Of a DNA stretch of 64,000 nt, positions 50,826 through 60,113 are shown piece by piece. Both the position numbers and the translations under genes were made by a program. Below the pieces are notes generated by a model. That model worked only from the letters and a program-made list of their open reading frames with translations. It did not search any database and was not told the origin of the DNA. How positions within the stretch are numbered: position 1 is the first letter of the stretch; the number at the start of each line of letters is the position of its first letter. The DNA lies in contig WRIU01000010.1 of NCBI GenBank assembly GCA_009782565.1, forward strand, positions 1 through 64,000, written 5' to 3'. The DNA is from Betaproteobacteria bacterium. GTDB lineage: Bacteria; Pseudomonadota; Gammaproteobacteria; Burkholderiales; Rhodocyclaceae.

Positions 50826-51982
50826 ACATTTTGAACCCACGCTCAATGCAGCTTGCCTTCTGCCTCTTCAAATACTTTCCCTATGGGGGCCTGCAACGGA
50901 AATTTCTGCGTATTGCGCTTGGCTGTCAGGCGCGCGGCCATAGCATCCGCGTGTATACGCTCAAATGGGAAGGCGAAATTCCACCGGAATTCGACGTGCG
51001 GTTCGTGCCTGTGCGGGCTTGGCGCAACCATAGCCGTTGCAACAAGTTTGGAACATGGGTCAAAGCTGATCTCGCCCATCAGCCCGTCGACCGCGTTATC
51101 GGCTTCAACAAGATGCCTGGGCTCGACGTGTATTACGCTGCCGATCCCTGTTTTGAGGAAAAAGCCCGTACCCTACGCAGTCCGCTTTACCGTTTGAGTC
51201 CTCGTTACCGTTGCCTCGCAGCCTTGGAGCGCGCGGTATTCGCGCCTGAAAACCACACGGAAATTTTGATGATTTCCCAGGCGCAGCAGCCGTTTTTCGA
51301 GCGCCATTACGGCACACCACCGGAACGTTTCCACCTGCTGCCGCCCGGCATCTCGGTTGACCGCCGTGCGTCAGACGATGCTCACGTCATTCGTGCGGCA
51401 TTTCGCACCGAATTCGGACTGGGTGACGACGATCTTCTGCTGCTGCTCATCGGCTCCGGTTTCAAGACCAAGGGGCTTGACCGCTGCCTGAAAGCGCTGG
51501 CGGCCTTGCCTGAGGTTTTGCGCCGCCGTACACGGTTCTTCGTCATCGGAAAGGACAATCCGCGCCCCTTCCAGCGTCAGGCCCGCTTGCTAGGCCTAGG
51601 TAAACAGGTTGTTTTCCTGGGGGGGCGCGATGATATTCCACGTTTCCTGCTCGGAGCCGACCTGCTCATTCATCCCGCCTACAGTGAAACCGGCGGGAAC
51701 GTGCTGCTTGAAGCCCTCGTTGCCGGATTGCCGGTACTGGTGACGGACGTATGCGGTTACGCGCACTATATCGACGAAGCCGGAGCCGGACGCCTGATTG
51801 CCTCACCCTTTACACAAAAATCGCTCGATGCTGCGCTTGCCGAGATGTTGGCCGATCCCGTGGCGCGAGCGCGTTGGTCGCGCAACGCGCTTATCTTCTC
51901 CGAGCATGCCGATCTATACAGCCTGCATGAGAAAGCCGTCGATTTCATCTTAAACACATGCAATGCCACGGAAAGAATATGA
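50822..51982 (+). CDS. waaG: LPS core glucosyltransferase I (WaaG-like)
   Basis: The 386-residue GT4 enzyme probably adds the first outer-core glucose to HepII. It contains FKYFPYGGLQRKFLRIAL near the N-terminus, LIGSGFKTKGLDRCLKAL, and the nucleotide-binding HPAYSETGGNVLLEALVAGLPVLVTDVCGY with the EX7E pattern. ATGA overlap with waaC and with waaP shows operon membership. Confidence 0.9.
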   Translation: MNILNPRSMQLAFCLFKYFPYGGLQRKFLRIALGCQARGHSIRVYTLKWEGEIPPEFDVRFVPVRAWRNHSRCNKFGTWVKADLAHQPVDRVIGFNKMPGLDVYYAADPCFEEKARTLRSPLYRLSPRYRCLAALERAVFAPENHTEILMISQAQQPFFERHYGTPPERFHLLPPGISVDRRASDDAHVIRAAFRTEFGLGDDDLLLLLIGSGFKTKGLDRCLKALAALPEVLRRRTRFFVIGKDNPRPFQRQARLLGLGKQVVFLGGRDDIPRFLLGADLLIHPAYSETGGNVLLEALVAGLPVLVTDVCGYAHYIDEAGAGRLIASPFTQKSLDAALAEMLADPVARARWSRNALIFSEHADLYSLHEKAVDFILNTCNATERI

Positions 51983-52788
51983 ATCAGGTCATTCTCCGCT
52001 CCCCTCTTAAGCAATTGTGGGCAGGGCTTGACCCCTTCGCCAAAGTTGAAGCACTGCAAGGGCATGTATTGCGCGAACGGGAGGGGCGGCGCACCCTGCG
52101 TACCGAGATTGACGGGCGCGGTTATTTTGCCAAGATTCACCGTGGGGTCGGCTGGCGCGAAATTTTCAAGAACCTCATCTGCCTACGCCTGCCCGTGCTT
52201 GGCGCGCGCAACGAATGGCTGGCCATCGAACGTCTGAGGCAACTCGGCGCAGACACCATGTGCATGGTTGCGTTTGGCGAACGCGGCTGGAACCCGGCGC
52301 GCAAGCATTCTTTCATCGTCACGGAAGAACTCGCCCCGACCATCAACCTGGAGGATTACTGCCGCGACTGGCCGCGCATACCGCCCGAACCCATGTTCAA
52401 GCACGCCCTCATCGTCCGGGTGGCGGGAATTGCACGATTGATGCACGAAAACCAGATGAATCACCGGGATTTTTACCTGTGCCATTTACGGCTTCATACC
52501 GACCCGCCGCCAACGCCCGAAGCGTTTCGCCTGTCGGTCATGGACCTGCACCGCGCCCAAATTCACGCTCGGGAAACCGCGTCCCGCTGGCGGCGCAAGG
52601 ATTTGGCCGGGCTGTACTTTTCGGCGCTGGGCATCGGCCTGACCCGCCGCGACCTGTTGCGTTTTCTGCGCGTGTATTTCAGTGCGCCGCTACGCGATAC
52701 CCTGCGGGATCAGGCAAAGCTCCTCGCTTGGCTCCCGCGTGAAGCAGCCCGCCTGGACGAACGTGATCGGCGCAAACCTAGTGATTGA
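51979..52788 (+). CDS. waaP: LPS core heptose(I) kinase
   Basis: WaaP phosphorylates HepI of the inner core, important for outer-membrane stability. The 269-residue kinase-fold protein has FAKIHRGVGWREIFKN, the catalytic NHRDFYLCHL and VMDLHRAQIH (metal Asp). ATG 51,979 overlaps the waaG stop. The gene converges with the dar-type operon 26 bases away. Confidence 0.93.
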   Translation: MNQVILRSPLKQLWAGLDPFAKVEALQGHVLREREGRRTLRTEIDGRGYFAKIHRGVGWREIFKNLICLRLPVLGARNEWLAIERLRQLGADTMCMVAFGERGWNPARKHSFIVTEELAPTINLEDYCRDWPRIPPEPMFKHALIVRVAGIARLMHENQMNHRDFYLCHLRLHTDPPPTPEAFRLSVMDLHRAQIHARETASRWRRKDLAGLYFSALGIGLTRRDLLRFLRVYFSAPLRDTLRDQAKLLAWLPREAARLDERDRRKPSD

Positions 52789-52814
52789 TACCCCGGCGCA
52801 GTGAAGGCCGAAAC

Positions 52815-53324
52815 TCACAGCCGCAGCATCTGCCAATGCCCGATGTGTTCACCTTCGCCGGATTTGTCCGGTTCAACCTGCCCGCAGATGACACGCTCGC
52901 ACCGTCCGGCTCGTAACCAGGCAGTGGCAAGCGTTCGTGCCCGTTGCCAGTGAATCTCCGGGTCGCCGAGCCAGGATTGGTAGAGCGCATTTTCAATGCA
53001 GGGAAAACTCTTTTGCAGTGAGACGGCAGCAACAATGGGTTGTGAGGCGAGAAAGTCGAACGGAAAGACAGGTTCAAGGGCAATTTCAATGCAGGAAACG
53101 AGGCGATTTCCGGTGACGAGTACGCCTGTACGCGAACCCCACAACACCACGGTGGGCATATCAGGCTGTTTATCGAGGATCGAAGCTACGCCGACGATGA
53201 CGAGTTCGGTCAGCGGCCCGGCGCGGCGTAACGGTATGCTGGTGTGCCGCCGCGCGAGGGCGGAGAGAGTGGCCGCATCAAAGCACTGTTCGCGCATGCT
53301 TCCGATCTGCGGCATGTGGATCAT
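52815..53324 (-). CDS. Ketosynthase-like partner (ketoacyl-synt_2 type)
   Basis: A 169-residue protein resembling the short ketoacyl-synt_2 proteins of aryl-polyene/resorcinol clusters: LSALARRHTSIPLRRAGPLTELVIVG, VVLWGSRTGVLVTGNRLV and FDFLASQPIVAAVSLQKSF. It lacks a catalytic cysteine motif, so it likely serves as a chain-length-factor-like or structural partner for the full ketosynthase encoded just upstream (ATGA overlap). It is the last gene of the operon. Confidence 0.6.
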   Translation of the reverse strand: MIHMPQIGSMREQCFDAATLSALARRHTSIPLRRAGPLTELVIVGVASILDKQPDMPTVVLWGSRTGVLVTGNRLVSCIEIALEPVFPFDFLASQPIVAAVSLQKSFPCIENALYQSWLGDPEIHWQRARTLATAWLRAGRCERVICGQVEPDKSGEGEHIGHWQMLRL

Positions 53325-54382
53325 GAGCAAACTCCCGGCTCAAAACAGCGTTCGATGACCAAGGTGGCGGTGCTGCCGCCGAAACCGACGGAGTTGAACA
53401 GAATCCAATGCGGCAAACCGTGGTGCGCCTGCCAAGTGGGCGTATTGAGCAGAGCCAGCAGGGCAGTGAGTTCGGAGGGGCCGCTGGCTCCCAGCGTGTG
53501 CCCGATCTGGTGTTTGAAACTGATTTCCGGCGGGCGATGGGAGCCAAAAACGAGATCGAGCGCGGCGTTTTCGGCTTCGTCGATACTGGTCAGGCCGCTA
53601 CGATGCGGTTTAACGAAGTCGATGTTGTGCGTGGCGATCCCGGCCTCATTGAGCGCGGCAACGATGTTGGCAGCGATGATCCGTCCATCGGGAGTAGGCA
53701 GGGTGGGCGCGTAGCCGTCGATCCAGAGCCGGCATGTGGCAATCCGCCAATCTGAGCCAGGGCGCGAAGTTAGAAGAAAACCAGCGGCGGCCTCGCCGAG
53801 AATCAGGCCACTATCCTTTTGCGCGTGTGCGAGTAGGCCAAGGCTGGCAAAACCGGCGAGTGACGTGTCGCAGCCAAAATCGACGCCGAGCACCAGAGCT
53901 TCATCGATTTCGCCGTGGGCAATCAGGGTGAAGGCGGCTTCAAGCGCGGACAGGCCGGAAGTACAGGCGGTGGAAAACATCCATGGTATGGATTGAGCGC
54001 CAAAAGCAAGCCGGATTTCCCTGTCGAGGATGGCAACATTATCGTGGAATGGATCGGCCACCCCTGTGGCGCGGGCAAGGGCTTCGATTTCGCCGGCTCC
54101 GTGTGCGCTGGAACCGATGAAAAACGGGATGTGTTCGAGCGTGGCCTGGGAATTCCCGGCGGCGAATTCGGTTTTGATGAGGCCGAGCGCGCGTTGAGTG
54201 CGTACTGTCCAGTTTTCTTCCGCAAAGGGCAGAGCGAACCAAGGCCAGGATTCGCCGAGCAGCCTGTATTCAGAGATGTTTTTCTTGCTGGTGAGCAGCG
54301 ATTCGGCTGCCTCGGCGGCGGACAAACCCAGAGCCGAAACATGGGCGATGCGGTCGATGTAAACGGGACGTGCCGCGTTCAT
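53321..54382 (-). CDS. Beta-ketoacyl-ACP synthase (KAS I/II type)
   Basis: The 353-residue condensing enzyme has the thiolase-fold active site: Cys in STACTSGLSALEAA, His in VKPHRSGL and His in HQIGHTLGASG, so it should be catalytically competent. It would elongate an ACP-bound chain in the cluster. ATG 54,382 overlaps the ACP stop codon. Confidence 0.82.
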   Translation of the reverse strand: MNAARPVYIDRIAHVSALGLSAAEAAESLLTSKKNISEYRLLGESWPWFALPFAEENWTVRTQRALGLIKTEFAAGNSQATLEHIPFFIGSSAHGAGEIEALARATGVADPFHDNVAILDREIRLAFGAQSIPWMFSTACTSGLSALEAAFTLIAHGEIDEALVLGVDFGCDTSLAGFASLGLLAHAQKDSGLILGEAAAGFLLTSRPGSDWRIATCRLWIDGYAPTLPTPDGRIIAANIVAALNEAGIATHNIDFVKPHRSGLTSIDEAENAALDLVFGSHRPPEISFKHQIGHTLGASGPSELTALLALLNTPTWQAHHGLPHWILFNSVGFGGSTATLVIERCFEPGVCS

Positions 54383-54645
54383 GCAGGTGCTTTGTTCCGC
54401 TCTTTCAGCCATGCCGCGAGATTGGCAACGTTAGCGAAAATGATGCGGGTTTCCTTGCTGTCGGTGACTCGGACGCCAAACTCTTTTTGCAGTGCCATCG
54501 ACAGTTGCAGGGCATCGAGCGAATCGAGGGCGAGCCGTGTTCCCGCACCAAATAAAACTTCATCATCGGCAATGGAAGCGGGATCACAATCTTTATCGCA
54601 GGTCTGGACAATCAGGGTTTTTAGGGCGAGTTTCAGATCTTTCAT
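54379..54645 (-). CDS. Acyl carrier protein
   Basis: An 88-residue acyl carrier protein with the phosphopantetheine serine at ~42 in LALDSLDAL. It carries intermediates of the dar-type pathway. Start and stop overlap the neighbouring permease and ketosynthase genes (ATGA at both ends). Confidence 0.85.
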   Translation of the reverse strand: MKDLKLALKTLIVQTCDKDCDPASIADDEVLFGAGTRLALDSLDALQLSMALQKEFGVRVTDSKETRIIFANVANLAAWLKERNKAPA

Positions 54646-55859
54646 GTTGAAATGGCGCGGCGATTGAGGAAGGCGGCTACAGCAAGCGCAACGAGGCCAA
54701 AGCATACCAGCGCACAGATGGCGGGCAGAACATCGGCAATGTTGCCCTGGCGCAGCATGACCTGATGAAATCCCTTGAGTGCCCAATCCATTGGCGACAG
54801 ATGCGTCCAGGCTTGCATCTCGGCGGGCATCATGAAGCGGGGAACCATGATGCCGCCGATGGCACCCATCAGGATGTTGCTGATGCCGCCGAGGACGGTA
54901 GCTTGTTCGTTGCTGTGTGCGAGGCTGGCGATGAAAAGCGCCCAACCGACTGCCGCGACACTGACGGCCAGACTCAACATCGACAGGGCTGTGAGTGCGG
55001 CCACATTGCCGGGAAGGGCTAGCGCCTCGCCGCCGCATAGCGGCACGAACCAACGCCCAATGGCGACCATGACCACTGCCTGTATCTGGTTGATGAGCAC
55101 GAAAGGCGCGAATTTGCCTACCAAAACGAGGCCGAAGGAAACGCGCTGGGCGCGGAGCCGTTGCAAGGTTCCATGCTGGCGTTCACCAATGAAAACCGCC
55201 GAGATCGGAATGACGACGAAAAACATCGAAAAAATGAGCCAGGCAGGAACATTTTGCTGCGCGGAGGAGGGCAGTACGGCCGCTCCGTTGTGATGATTGC
55301 TGACCGTCTCGATTGCGATTTCCGGTCTGCCGATGCGCTCTGTGACCTGACGCAGTTCCGGCAGCATCATGCTTTGCCCAAGACGTTCAAGGACATGCGT
55401 GAGCCAGACCCGTGTGGCCGCCGCCTCGACATACTGGCGGAAACCATTGCGTACCATGCCCGGAATGGTGGGGTCGGTCAGGAAACGCAGTTCGGGAGTC
55501 TGGTTTGTGCCGATGCTTCGGGCAAATCCCTGCGGGATCACGACTGCAAAGGCAAGCTCTCCATCCCTCACCCGGAGGCGGGCGCCCTCTTCACTGGTTG
55601 GAGGGGCCGATTTACTGAGCAGGTCGACGCTGCTTAACAACGAATCGAGCGCATGGGAAACCGGGGTGCCGTCGAGGTCGAGCACCGCGTAAGCGAGGGA
55701 AGGTTCCCGCTGCCCGGAAAGTGAATCCGCAAGCGCAAGCGACATAATCAAAATGAAAATCGCGGGCATAATGAAGAGCGCAGCCAATCCATGCCGGTCA
55801 CGCGCGAATGCCAGCCATTCCTTTTTCCACAGAGCCGCGAGTTGAATGAACATTTTCAT
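54642..55859 (-). CDS. ABC-2 type transporter permease
   Basis: The 405-residue permease has an N-terminal TM helix (LAALFIMPAIFILIMSLALA), a large extracytoplasmic domain (~55-205) and five or six C-terminal TM segments including the ABC-2 signature region GGISNILMGAIGGIMVPRFMMP. With the ATPase next door it probably exports the cluster product or its lipid conjugate. Confidence 0.85.
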   Translation of the reverse strand: MKMFIQLAALWKKEWLAFARDRHGLAALFIMPAIFILIMSLALADSLSGQREPSLAYAVLDLDGTPVSHALDSLLSSVDLLSKSAPPTSEEGARLRVRDGELAFAVVIPQGFARSIGTNQTPELRFLTDPTIPGMVRNGFRQYVEAAATRVWLTHVLERLGQSMMLPELRQVTERIGRPEIAIETVSNHHNGAAVLPSSAQQNVPAWLIFSMFFVVIPISAVFIGERQHGTLQRLRAQRVSFGLVLVGKFAPFVLINQIQAVVMVAIGRWFVPLCGGEALALPGNVAALTALSMLSLAVSVAAVGWALFIASLAHSNEQATVLGGISNILMGAIGGIMVPRFMMPAEMQAWTHLSPMDWALKGFHQVMLRQGNIADVLPAICALVCFGLVALAVAAFLNRRAIST

Positions 55860-55867
55860 TGCCGTGC

Positions 55868-56593
55868 TCAGTCCCGCAACGAATGCCCGGTGAATTCCAT
55901 GAAAACCTGCTCCAGCGTCCTGTCCCCTTTTACTTCCGCAGTCGGCCCCGTCAGCAGCACTTTGCCGTGGTCGATGATTGTGACATCGGAGCACACCGCT
56001 TCCACTTCTTCCATATAGTGGCTGGTGTAGAGCACGGTTTTCCCGGTCGCGGCAAACTGTTGGATGGTTTCGAGCAAAAAGCGGCGTGACGCTGAATCGA
56101 CACCCACGGTCGGTTCGTCGAGCAAAAGAACATCCGGCTCCCCGGTGAGACCAATCGCCAGATTCAGGCGCCGCCGCAACCCACCAGAGAGTTCTCCCGC
56201 ACGCCGATTGACGACGGCTTCGAGCCGGGAAAACGCCAACGCCCTGTCGCATTGACGCTGCCGTTCCTGGCGTGGTATCCCCTGTGCTCCCGCGAAGAAC
56301 GCGAGATTTTCGGCCACAGTCAATATCGGGTAAAAGGCATAGTCCTGCGGAACTAGCGCGATGGCGTTGGGTTGAGCGGCTCGCCACTCATTGAGCGATT
56401 CACCATCAATGGTAATACGGCCTTCCTTGGGCGTAAGCAGACCGATCAGCACAGAGATCAGCGTGGTTTTGCCCGCGCCATTTGGGCCAAGCAAGCCGTG
56501 GATGCTGCCGCGCGCGATGTCAAGTGAGACACCGTCGAGCGCTGGAGGCTCCTCGGGACGGTAACGATAGCGGAGATTGTCGAGGCGGATCAT
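55868..56593 (-). CDS. ABC transporter ATP-binding protein
   Basis: The 241-residue ATPase has Walker A GPNGAGKTTL, Q-loop LVPQDYAFYP, signature LSGGLRRRLNLA, Walker B VLLLDEPTVGVD and the H-loop TSHYMEE. It energises the adjacent ABC-2 permease and overlaps the BtrH-like gene by four bases. Confidence 0.93.
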   Translation of the reverse strand: MIRLDNLRYRYRPEEPPALDGVSLDIARGSIHGLLGPNGAGKTTLISVLIGLLTPKEGRITIDGESLNEWRAAQPNAIALVPQDYAFYPILTVAENLAFFAGAQGIPRQERQRQCDRALAFSRLEAVVNRRAGELSGGLRRRLNLAIGLTGEPDVLLLDEPTVGVDSASRRFLLETIQQFAATGKTVLYTSHYMEEVEAVCSDVTIIDHGKVLLTGPTAEVKGDRTLEQVFMEFTGHSLRD

Positions 56594-57600
56594 GAAAGAC
56601 GCGCGGCTTTGTCTAATTCAGTGAAGAACGTCTTTTCACGCGCCGCTTGTGCGCGCAGCAGGGTTGCGAGATGGGCGGGGTCGAGCGGGTCGCGGTCGCG
56701 GATCATGCGCGCGGTGGCGAGCGCGAATTCGCGCCAGAAGTCGCCGATTTCAACCAGTTGTGCGGCCAGTTCAGCAAGCGCCGGGCGGGCGGTGAGCGCG
56801 GCGGCTTCTTCGAGAAAGGCCGCGTACATGAAACGGAAGCCCCCGCCGCCTGTCCCAATTTCTTCCTGCATGCGTATCAGATGCCCAATGTAGAGTTTGG
56901 CGGCTTGCGGATTGGCAGCGGTAGGCAAGCGCTCGAACGCGCGCGCGACCCACGCAAACCCCTTGACGCCGATGAAGGGCAGCGGGGCGCGGAGCATGAT
57001 CTGCGAGGTTTTCCTGAGTGCGGCGGGAATGGCCCGTTCCCATGCGGGTTCCTGCGGCGCGTTGCTCGGGTAATACAGCAATCCCTTTGGCGCGAGTAGG
57101 CCACGGGCGAAACGCGCTTTCGCCAAATCGGCACTCGCGCAACGTACAGGCTCTTCCAGCACAGGATCGGAGAGCAGGTAATCTCCGCTTGCCTCATCGC
57201 GCCCATAGGCGAGCAGATTGTGGGCGTTGAAGTGAAAGCGGAAATCCTGCGGTATGAATGGCAGCCAGAATATGGAAACCTGCAATCCCACGACTTGTCC
57301 GGCATCAAGCAATTCATTGAGCCGCACCATGCCGTCTTCCGGGCGGCGGAACGTTTCAGTGTGCATCGAAAACCGGAGAGGTTTTTGCAGGCCGCGAATG
57401 ATCGTTCTGGGCGGCATCCGGTATGACACCAACGGTAGGCCGGAGAGTTTGATAAAGGGCAGAAAGGCGAAAGTCAGTGCCGAAGACAGGCCGAAAGCCA
57501 TAGGTTCGGAAAGCGGCAGGCCGTAATGGCGCACGATGGCGCTCATGACCCCGCTTTCGCAATGGGACGCTTGTTGGTGGACGAAACTAGCCGATGTCAT
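56590..57600 (-). CDS. BtrH N-terminal-domain protein (DUF4872)
   Basis: The 336-residue protein matches the BtrH_N/DUF4872 family: N-terminal HQQASHCESGVMSAIVRHYGLPLSE with a likely nucleophile Cys, a HNLLAYGRDEASGDYLLSDPVLE block (His, Asp) and a helical C-terminal half. BtrH acts as an acyltransferase in butirosin synthesis. Here it may transfer the acyl product from the ACP to an acceptor. Its role in resorcinol/polyene clusters is not established. Confidence 0.75.
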   Translation of the reverse strand: MTSASFVHQQASHCESGVMSAIVRHYGLPLSEPMAFGLSSALTFAFLPFIKLSGLPLVSYRMPPRTIIRGLQKPLRFSMHTETFRRPEDGMVRLNELLDAGQVVGLQVSIFWLPFIPQDFRFHFNAHNLLAYGRDEASGDYLLSDPVLEEPVRCASADLAKARFARGLLAPKGLLYYPSNAPQEPAWERAIPAALRKTSQIMLRAPLPFIGVKGFAWVARAFERLPTAANPQAAKLYIGHLIRMQEEIGTGGGGFRFMYAAFLEEAAALTARPALAELAAQLVEIGDFWREFALATARMIRDRDPLDPAHLATLLRAQAAREKTFFTELDKAARLS

Positions 57601-57601
57601 G

Positions 57602-57997
57602 TCAGTCGGCTATATCCAACTGATCGGTGGCAATACCCAAAGCTTCCGCGTAACGCGCGCGTAAAGTCTTTGAAAGGCGGGCGAATACCGTCGGGCGGAG
57701 GTGGCGGCGCACCTGCCAGCGCCAAAACCCGCTTGCCTGTGCAAGCAGGGCAATGTCCATGCGGGCGCGATACATGTGGGCTTCGAGCGGGGAACTTTTC
57801 CCCGCGCGCACTCGCTCAAGTGCATTGGCCGCCAATTCCTCGAATACCTGTACTGCTTGCCGGGTGACGGTTTCTTCAGCTTCCCATCCGCGCGACTGCA
57901 CGAGTCCGAGCCGACCGTCATCGGTGCGTGCATACACGGCTTTGAGATGACCGCCGTAAGTGGGGCTACCTTCCTGGGGGACGTCATCAGCGTTCAT
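57602..57997 (-). CDS. Unrecognised small protein of the dar-type operon
   Basis: A 131-residue, helical, Arg/Ala-rich protein without TM segments (for example VTRQAVQVFEELAANALERVRAGKSSPLEAHMYRARMDIALLAQ). Start 57,997 has GAGG upstream; longer in-frame starts overlap darB. It lies between darB and the BtrH gene with 1-11-base gaps and is probably an accessory factor of the pathway. Confidence 0.65.
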   Translation of the reverse strand: MNADDVPQEGSPTYGGHLKAVYARTDDGRLGLVQSRGWEAEETVTRQAVQVFEELAANALERVRAGKSSPLEAHMYRARMDIALLAQASGFWRWQVRRHLRPTVFARLSKTLRARYAEALGIATDQLDIAD

Positions 57998-58008
57998 TTC
58001 GGGATGCC

Positions 58009-59157
58009 TCAAACGACCGTCAGGTGCATGAATCCACTCGAAAAACGCCCGCTCTCCGGCACGAAGCACAGTAGGCGCTCGCCTGAAACGAGGCGTCGGG
58101 TTCTGCACAACTCATCAAGCATGATGAAGATCGACGCCGAACCCGTATTGCCTTTAGTTTCCAGGTTCGTAAACCAGCGATCGAACGGGATAGGCAATCC
58201 TATTTGCGCCAGCGCGTCAAACATGGGTTGTTGAAAATAATACGACGACATGTGCGGCAGGAACCAGTCGATTTCTTCCGCCTTGAGTCCGCGCCGCACG
58301 ATAAGCGCAGACAAGGGGGTTTTCAGGGTCGCTTCACCGATGTGACGATCCAGGAGTTTTACGTCCTGTTTGACGGCGAAAATGGATTTTTCCGCCCATT
58401 GTCTGGGCGAGAATTGCGTCCAGCCGACGAGTGCGCCATCGGGGGTACGCTCGCTGCCTGAGTACATGCACACGGGCAGGCGGTGTGCGGCGGATGAAAG
58501 TTCGATCCAGTCGATGTGCAAATTGGTTTGCCCTGCGCGCGGGCGAGGCTCAATGAGGAAAGCGCCTGCGCCGTCGGAAAGCATCCAGCGCAAAAAATCT
58601 TTTTCAAATGCGATGCCAGGATGCGCGGAGAGCGCCGCGACGCGGGCAGCGCTTTCTTCGGAAAAACATTCTGCACGCAAAATTGCGGATGACAGTTCGG
58701 AACCTGTTGCCACCGCGTTTTCTGTTTCTTCCCCTTTTACGGCGAGCCAAGCGTATTTGAGAGCAGCCAAACCCGACAGGCAGATACCAGCGGTTGAAAC
58801 AACCTCACAGGCGGGATTGCCCAGTTCGCCATGAACCATGACGCCATGATTTGGCATGATCTGGTCGGGCATGGATGTCCCGGTGACGAGGCAACGGAGG
58901 CTATCGAGCGCGAAACCGCTAGTTTGTGCGAGGTTGCGAATTGCCTCGGCAGTAAGGCTGGCGTTGGTGTGCGTAGGCAAGCCGCTTGCCGGGTCGATTG
59001 CGTAATGGCGGCTTTTGATCCTGTTCTGCCGCAGGATGATGGGTCGGGCGCGTGAGGGTTTGCCTCCAATCTGGCCAAGAACGGTTTCGATGGACTCGTT
59101 GTCGACCGGCGCGTTGGGCAAAGCGGCTGCCGTGGCAGTAATAAAGGCTTCACTCAT
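58009..59157 (-). CDS. darB: KAS III-like condensing enzyme DarB
   Basis: The 382-residue KAS III-fold enzyme has the nucleophile Cys in STAGICLSGLAALKYA (~123), His in WFLPHMSSYYF and Asn in ETKGNTGSAS. This is the DarB type, which couples two beta-ketoacyl chains in dialkylresorcinol biosynthesis. It overlaps darA by eight bases. Product identity cannot be told from the sequence. Confidence 0.78.
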   Translation of the reverse strand: MSEAFITATAAALPNAPVDNESIETVLGQIGGKPSRARPIILRQNRIKSRHYAIDPASGLPTHTNASLTAEAIRNLAQTSGFALDSLRCLVTGTSMPDQIMPNHGVMVHGELGNPACEVVSTAGICLSGLAALKYAWLAVKGEETENAVATGSELSSAILRAECFSEESAARVAALSAHPGIAFEKDFLRWMLSDGAGAFLIEPRPRAGQTNLHIDWIELSSAAHRLPVCMYSGSERTPDGALVGWTQFSPRQWAEKSIFAVKQDVKLLDRHIGEATLKTPLSALIVRRGLKAEEIDWFLPHMSSYYFQQPMFDALAQIGLPIPFDRWFTNLETKGNTGSASIFIMLDELCRTRRLVSGERLLCFVPESGRFSSGFMHLTVV

Positions 59158-60088
59158 GGATCATGCGCGTATCATCTGCGCCAGAAGGTTGCACATAAAG
59201 CCGAACGATCTCTGCGGCGCGGCGGGCAAACAGCCGCGCGGTCAGACGATTCAAGATGAAATGCAGCGGCACGACGATGGGAATCATTGTGATGAGATAG
59301 AGTGCAAACAGTATAAGCGCAGGAACCCGCCGCTTTTGTCCGGTATGCCCGCAAAGACGGACGAACTTCGACCACACTAGGAAGGCACGTCGGCCAGTGC
59401 GTTCGGACATGATCAGATGAGGTGCGATGTTGACCGCGCGCAGGCCGCTCAACATAGATTGCCCGCATTTCTCTTCGTCACGGGAAAGAGCCCCGGCCAG
59501 CGCTATGCCGAATCTCGCTACGCCTGCTGTTTGCTTGGCGTTGATTCCGGCAGGTGGCAAACCGAGAAAACGGTCGCGCCGACCCGTCAGCATCCAGCGC
59601 GGCGTAGTGATGAAAGACAACAGCGGAGGGGATTCATCGGTCAATGCCACATGATCGACGAGTCGGCCACCCGCCTCCGTAATCAGCGTTTTCAGCGTGT
59701 CGAATGCAGAAAACCACATATTGCGGCAAGCTACCAAGCTGACAACCGGTTTTCCAGCGAGCAGGCGTTTGCCTTCGGTGCTTTGCAGGAAGGCGGTCAT
59801 GGGCTGCGATGGAGAGAGATACCAGACCGTCCAGGCGAGAATCACCAGGTCGAATGTCGCATTGTCAGGAACCGTAAGGGGTCTGATGGGACGTGGATCA
59901 AGGCGTACCGACTCCGGGAAAGCGTCGAGAAAGGCGAAAAAAGGCCAGGGAAACGGAAAGGCCGGTTCCGGCTTCAGCACTTCGTGATGAACCCTGACCC
60001 CCTCCGTTTCCAATGGATCCGCCAAGGAGGCAACAATATCGGCAAGCTGGCCGCTCTGAGAGTAGGAAACGATGAGAACGTTTTTCAT
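59150..60088 (-). CDS. darA: Dialkylresorcinol condensing enzyme DarA
   Basis: The 312-residue protein has a flavodoxin-like N-terminus (VLIVSYSQSGQLADIVASLADPL), an AWTVWYLSPSQPM segment and C-terminal hydrophobic helices (LILFALYLITMIPIVVPLHFIL), as in proteins annotated DarA. In characterised dar systems DarA aromatises the cyclohexenone made by DarB to the resorcinol. It is the first gene of the nine-gene minus-strand operon. Confidence 0.75.
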   Translation of the reverse strand: MKNVLIVSYSQSGQLADIVASLADPLETEGVRVHHEVLKPEPAFPFPWPFFAFLDAFPESVRLDPRPIRPLTVPDNATFDLVILAWTVWYLSPSQPMTAFLQSTEGKRLLAGKPVVSLVACRNMWFSAFDTLKTLITEAGGRLVDHVALTDESPPLLSFITTPRWMLTGRRDRFLGLPPAGINAKQTAGVARFGIALAGALSRDEEKCGQSMLSGLRAVNIAPHLIMSERTGRRAFLVWSKFVRLCGHTGQKRRVPALILFALYLITMIPIVVPLHFILNRLTARLFARRAAEIVRLYVQPSGADDTRMIHE

Positions 60089-60113
60089 CGCCTGTTCAGT
60101 TTTGATGTGAGGG

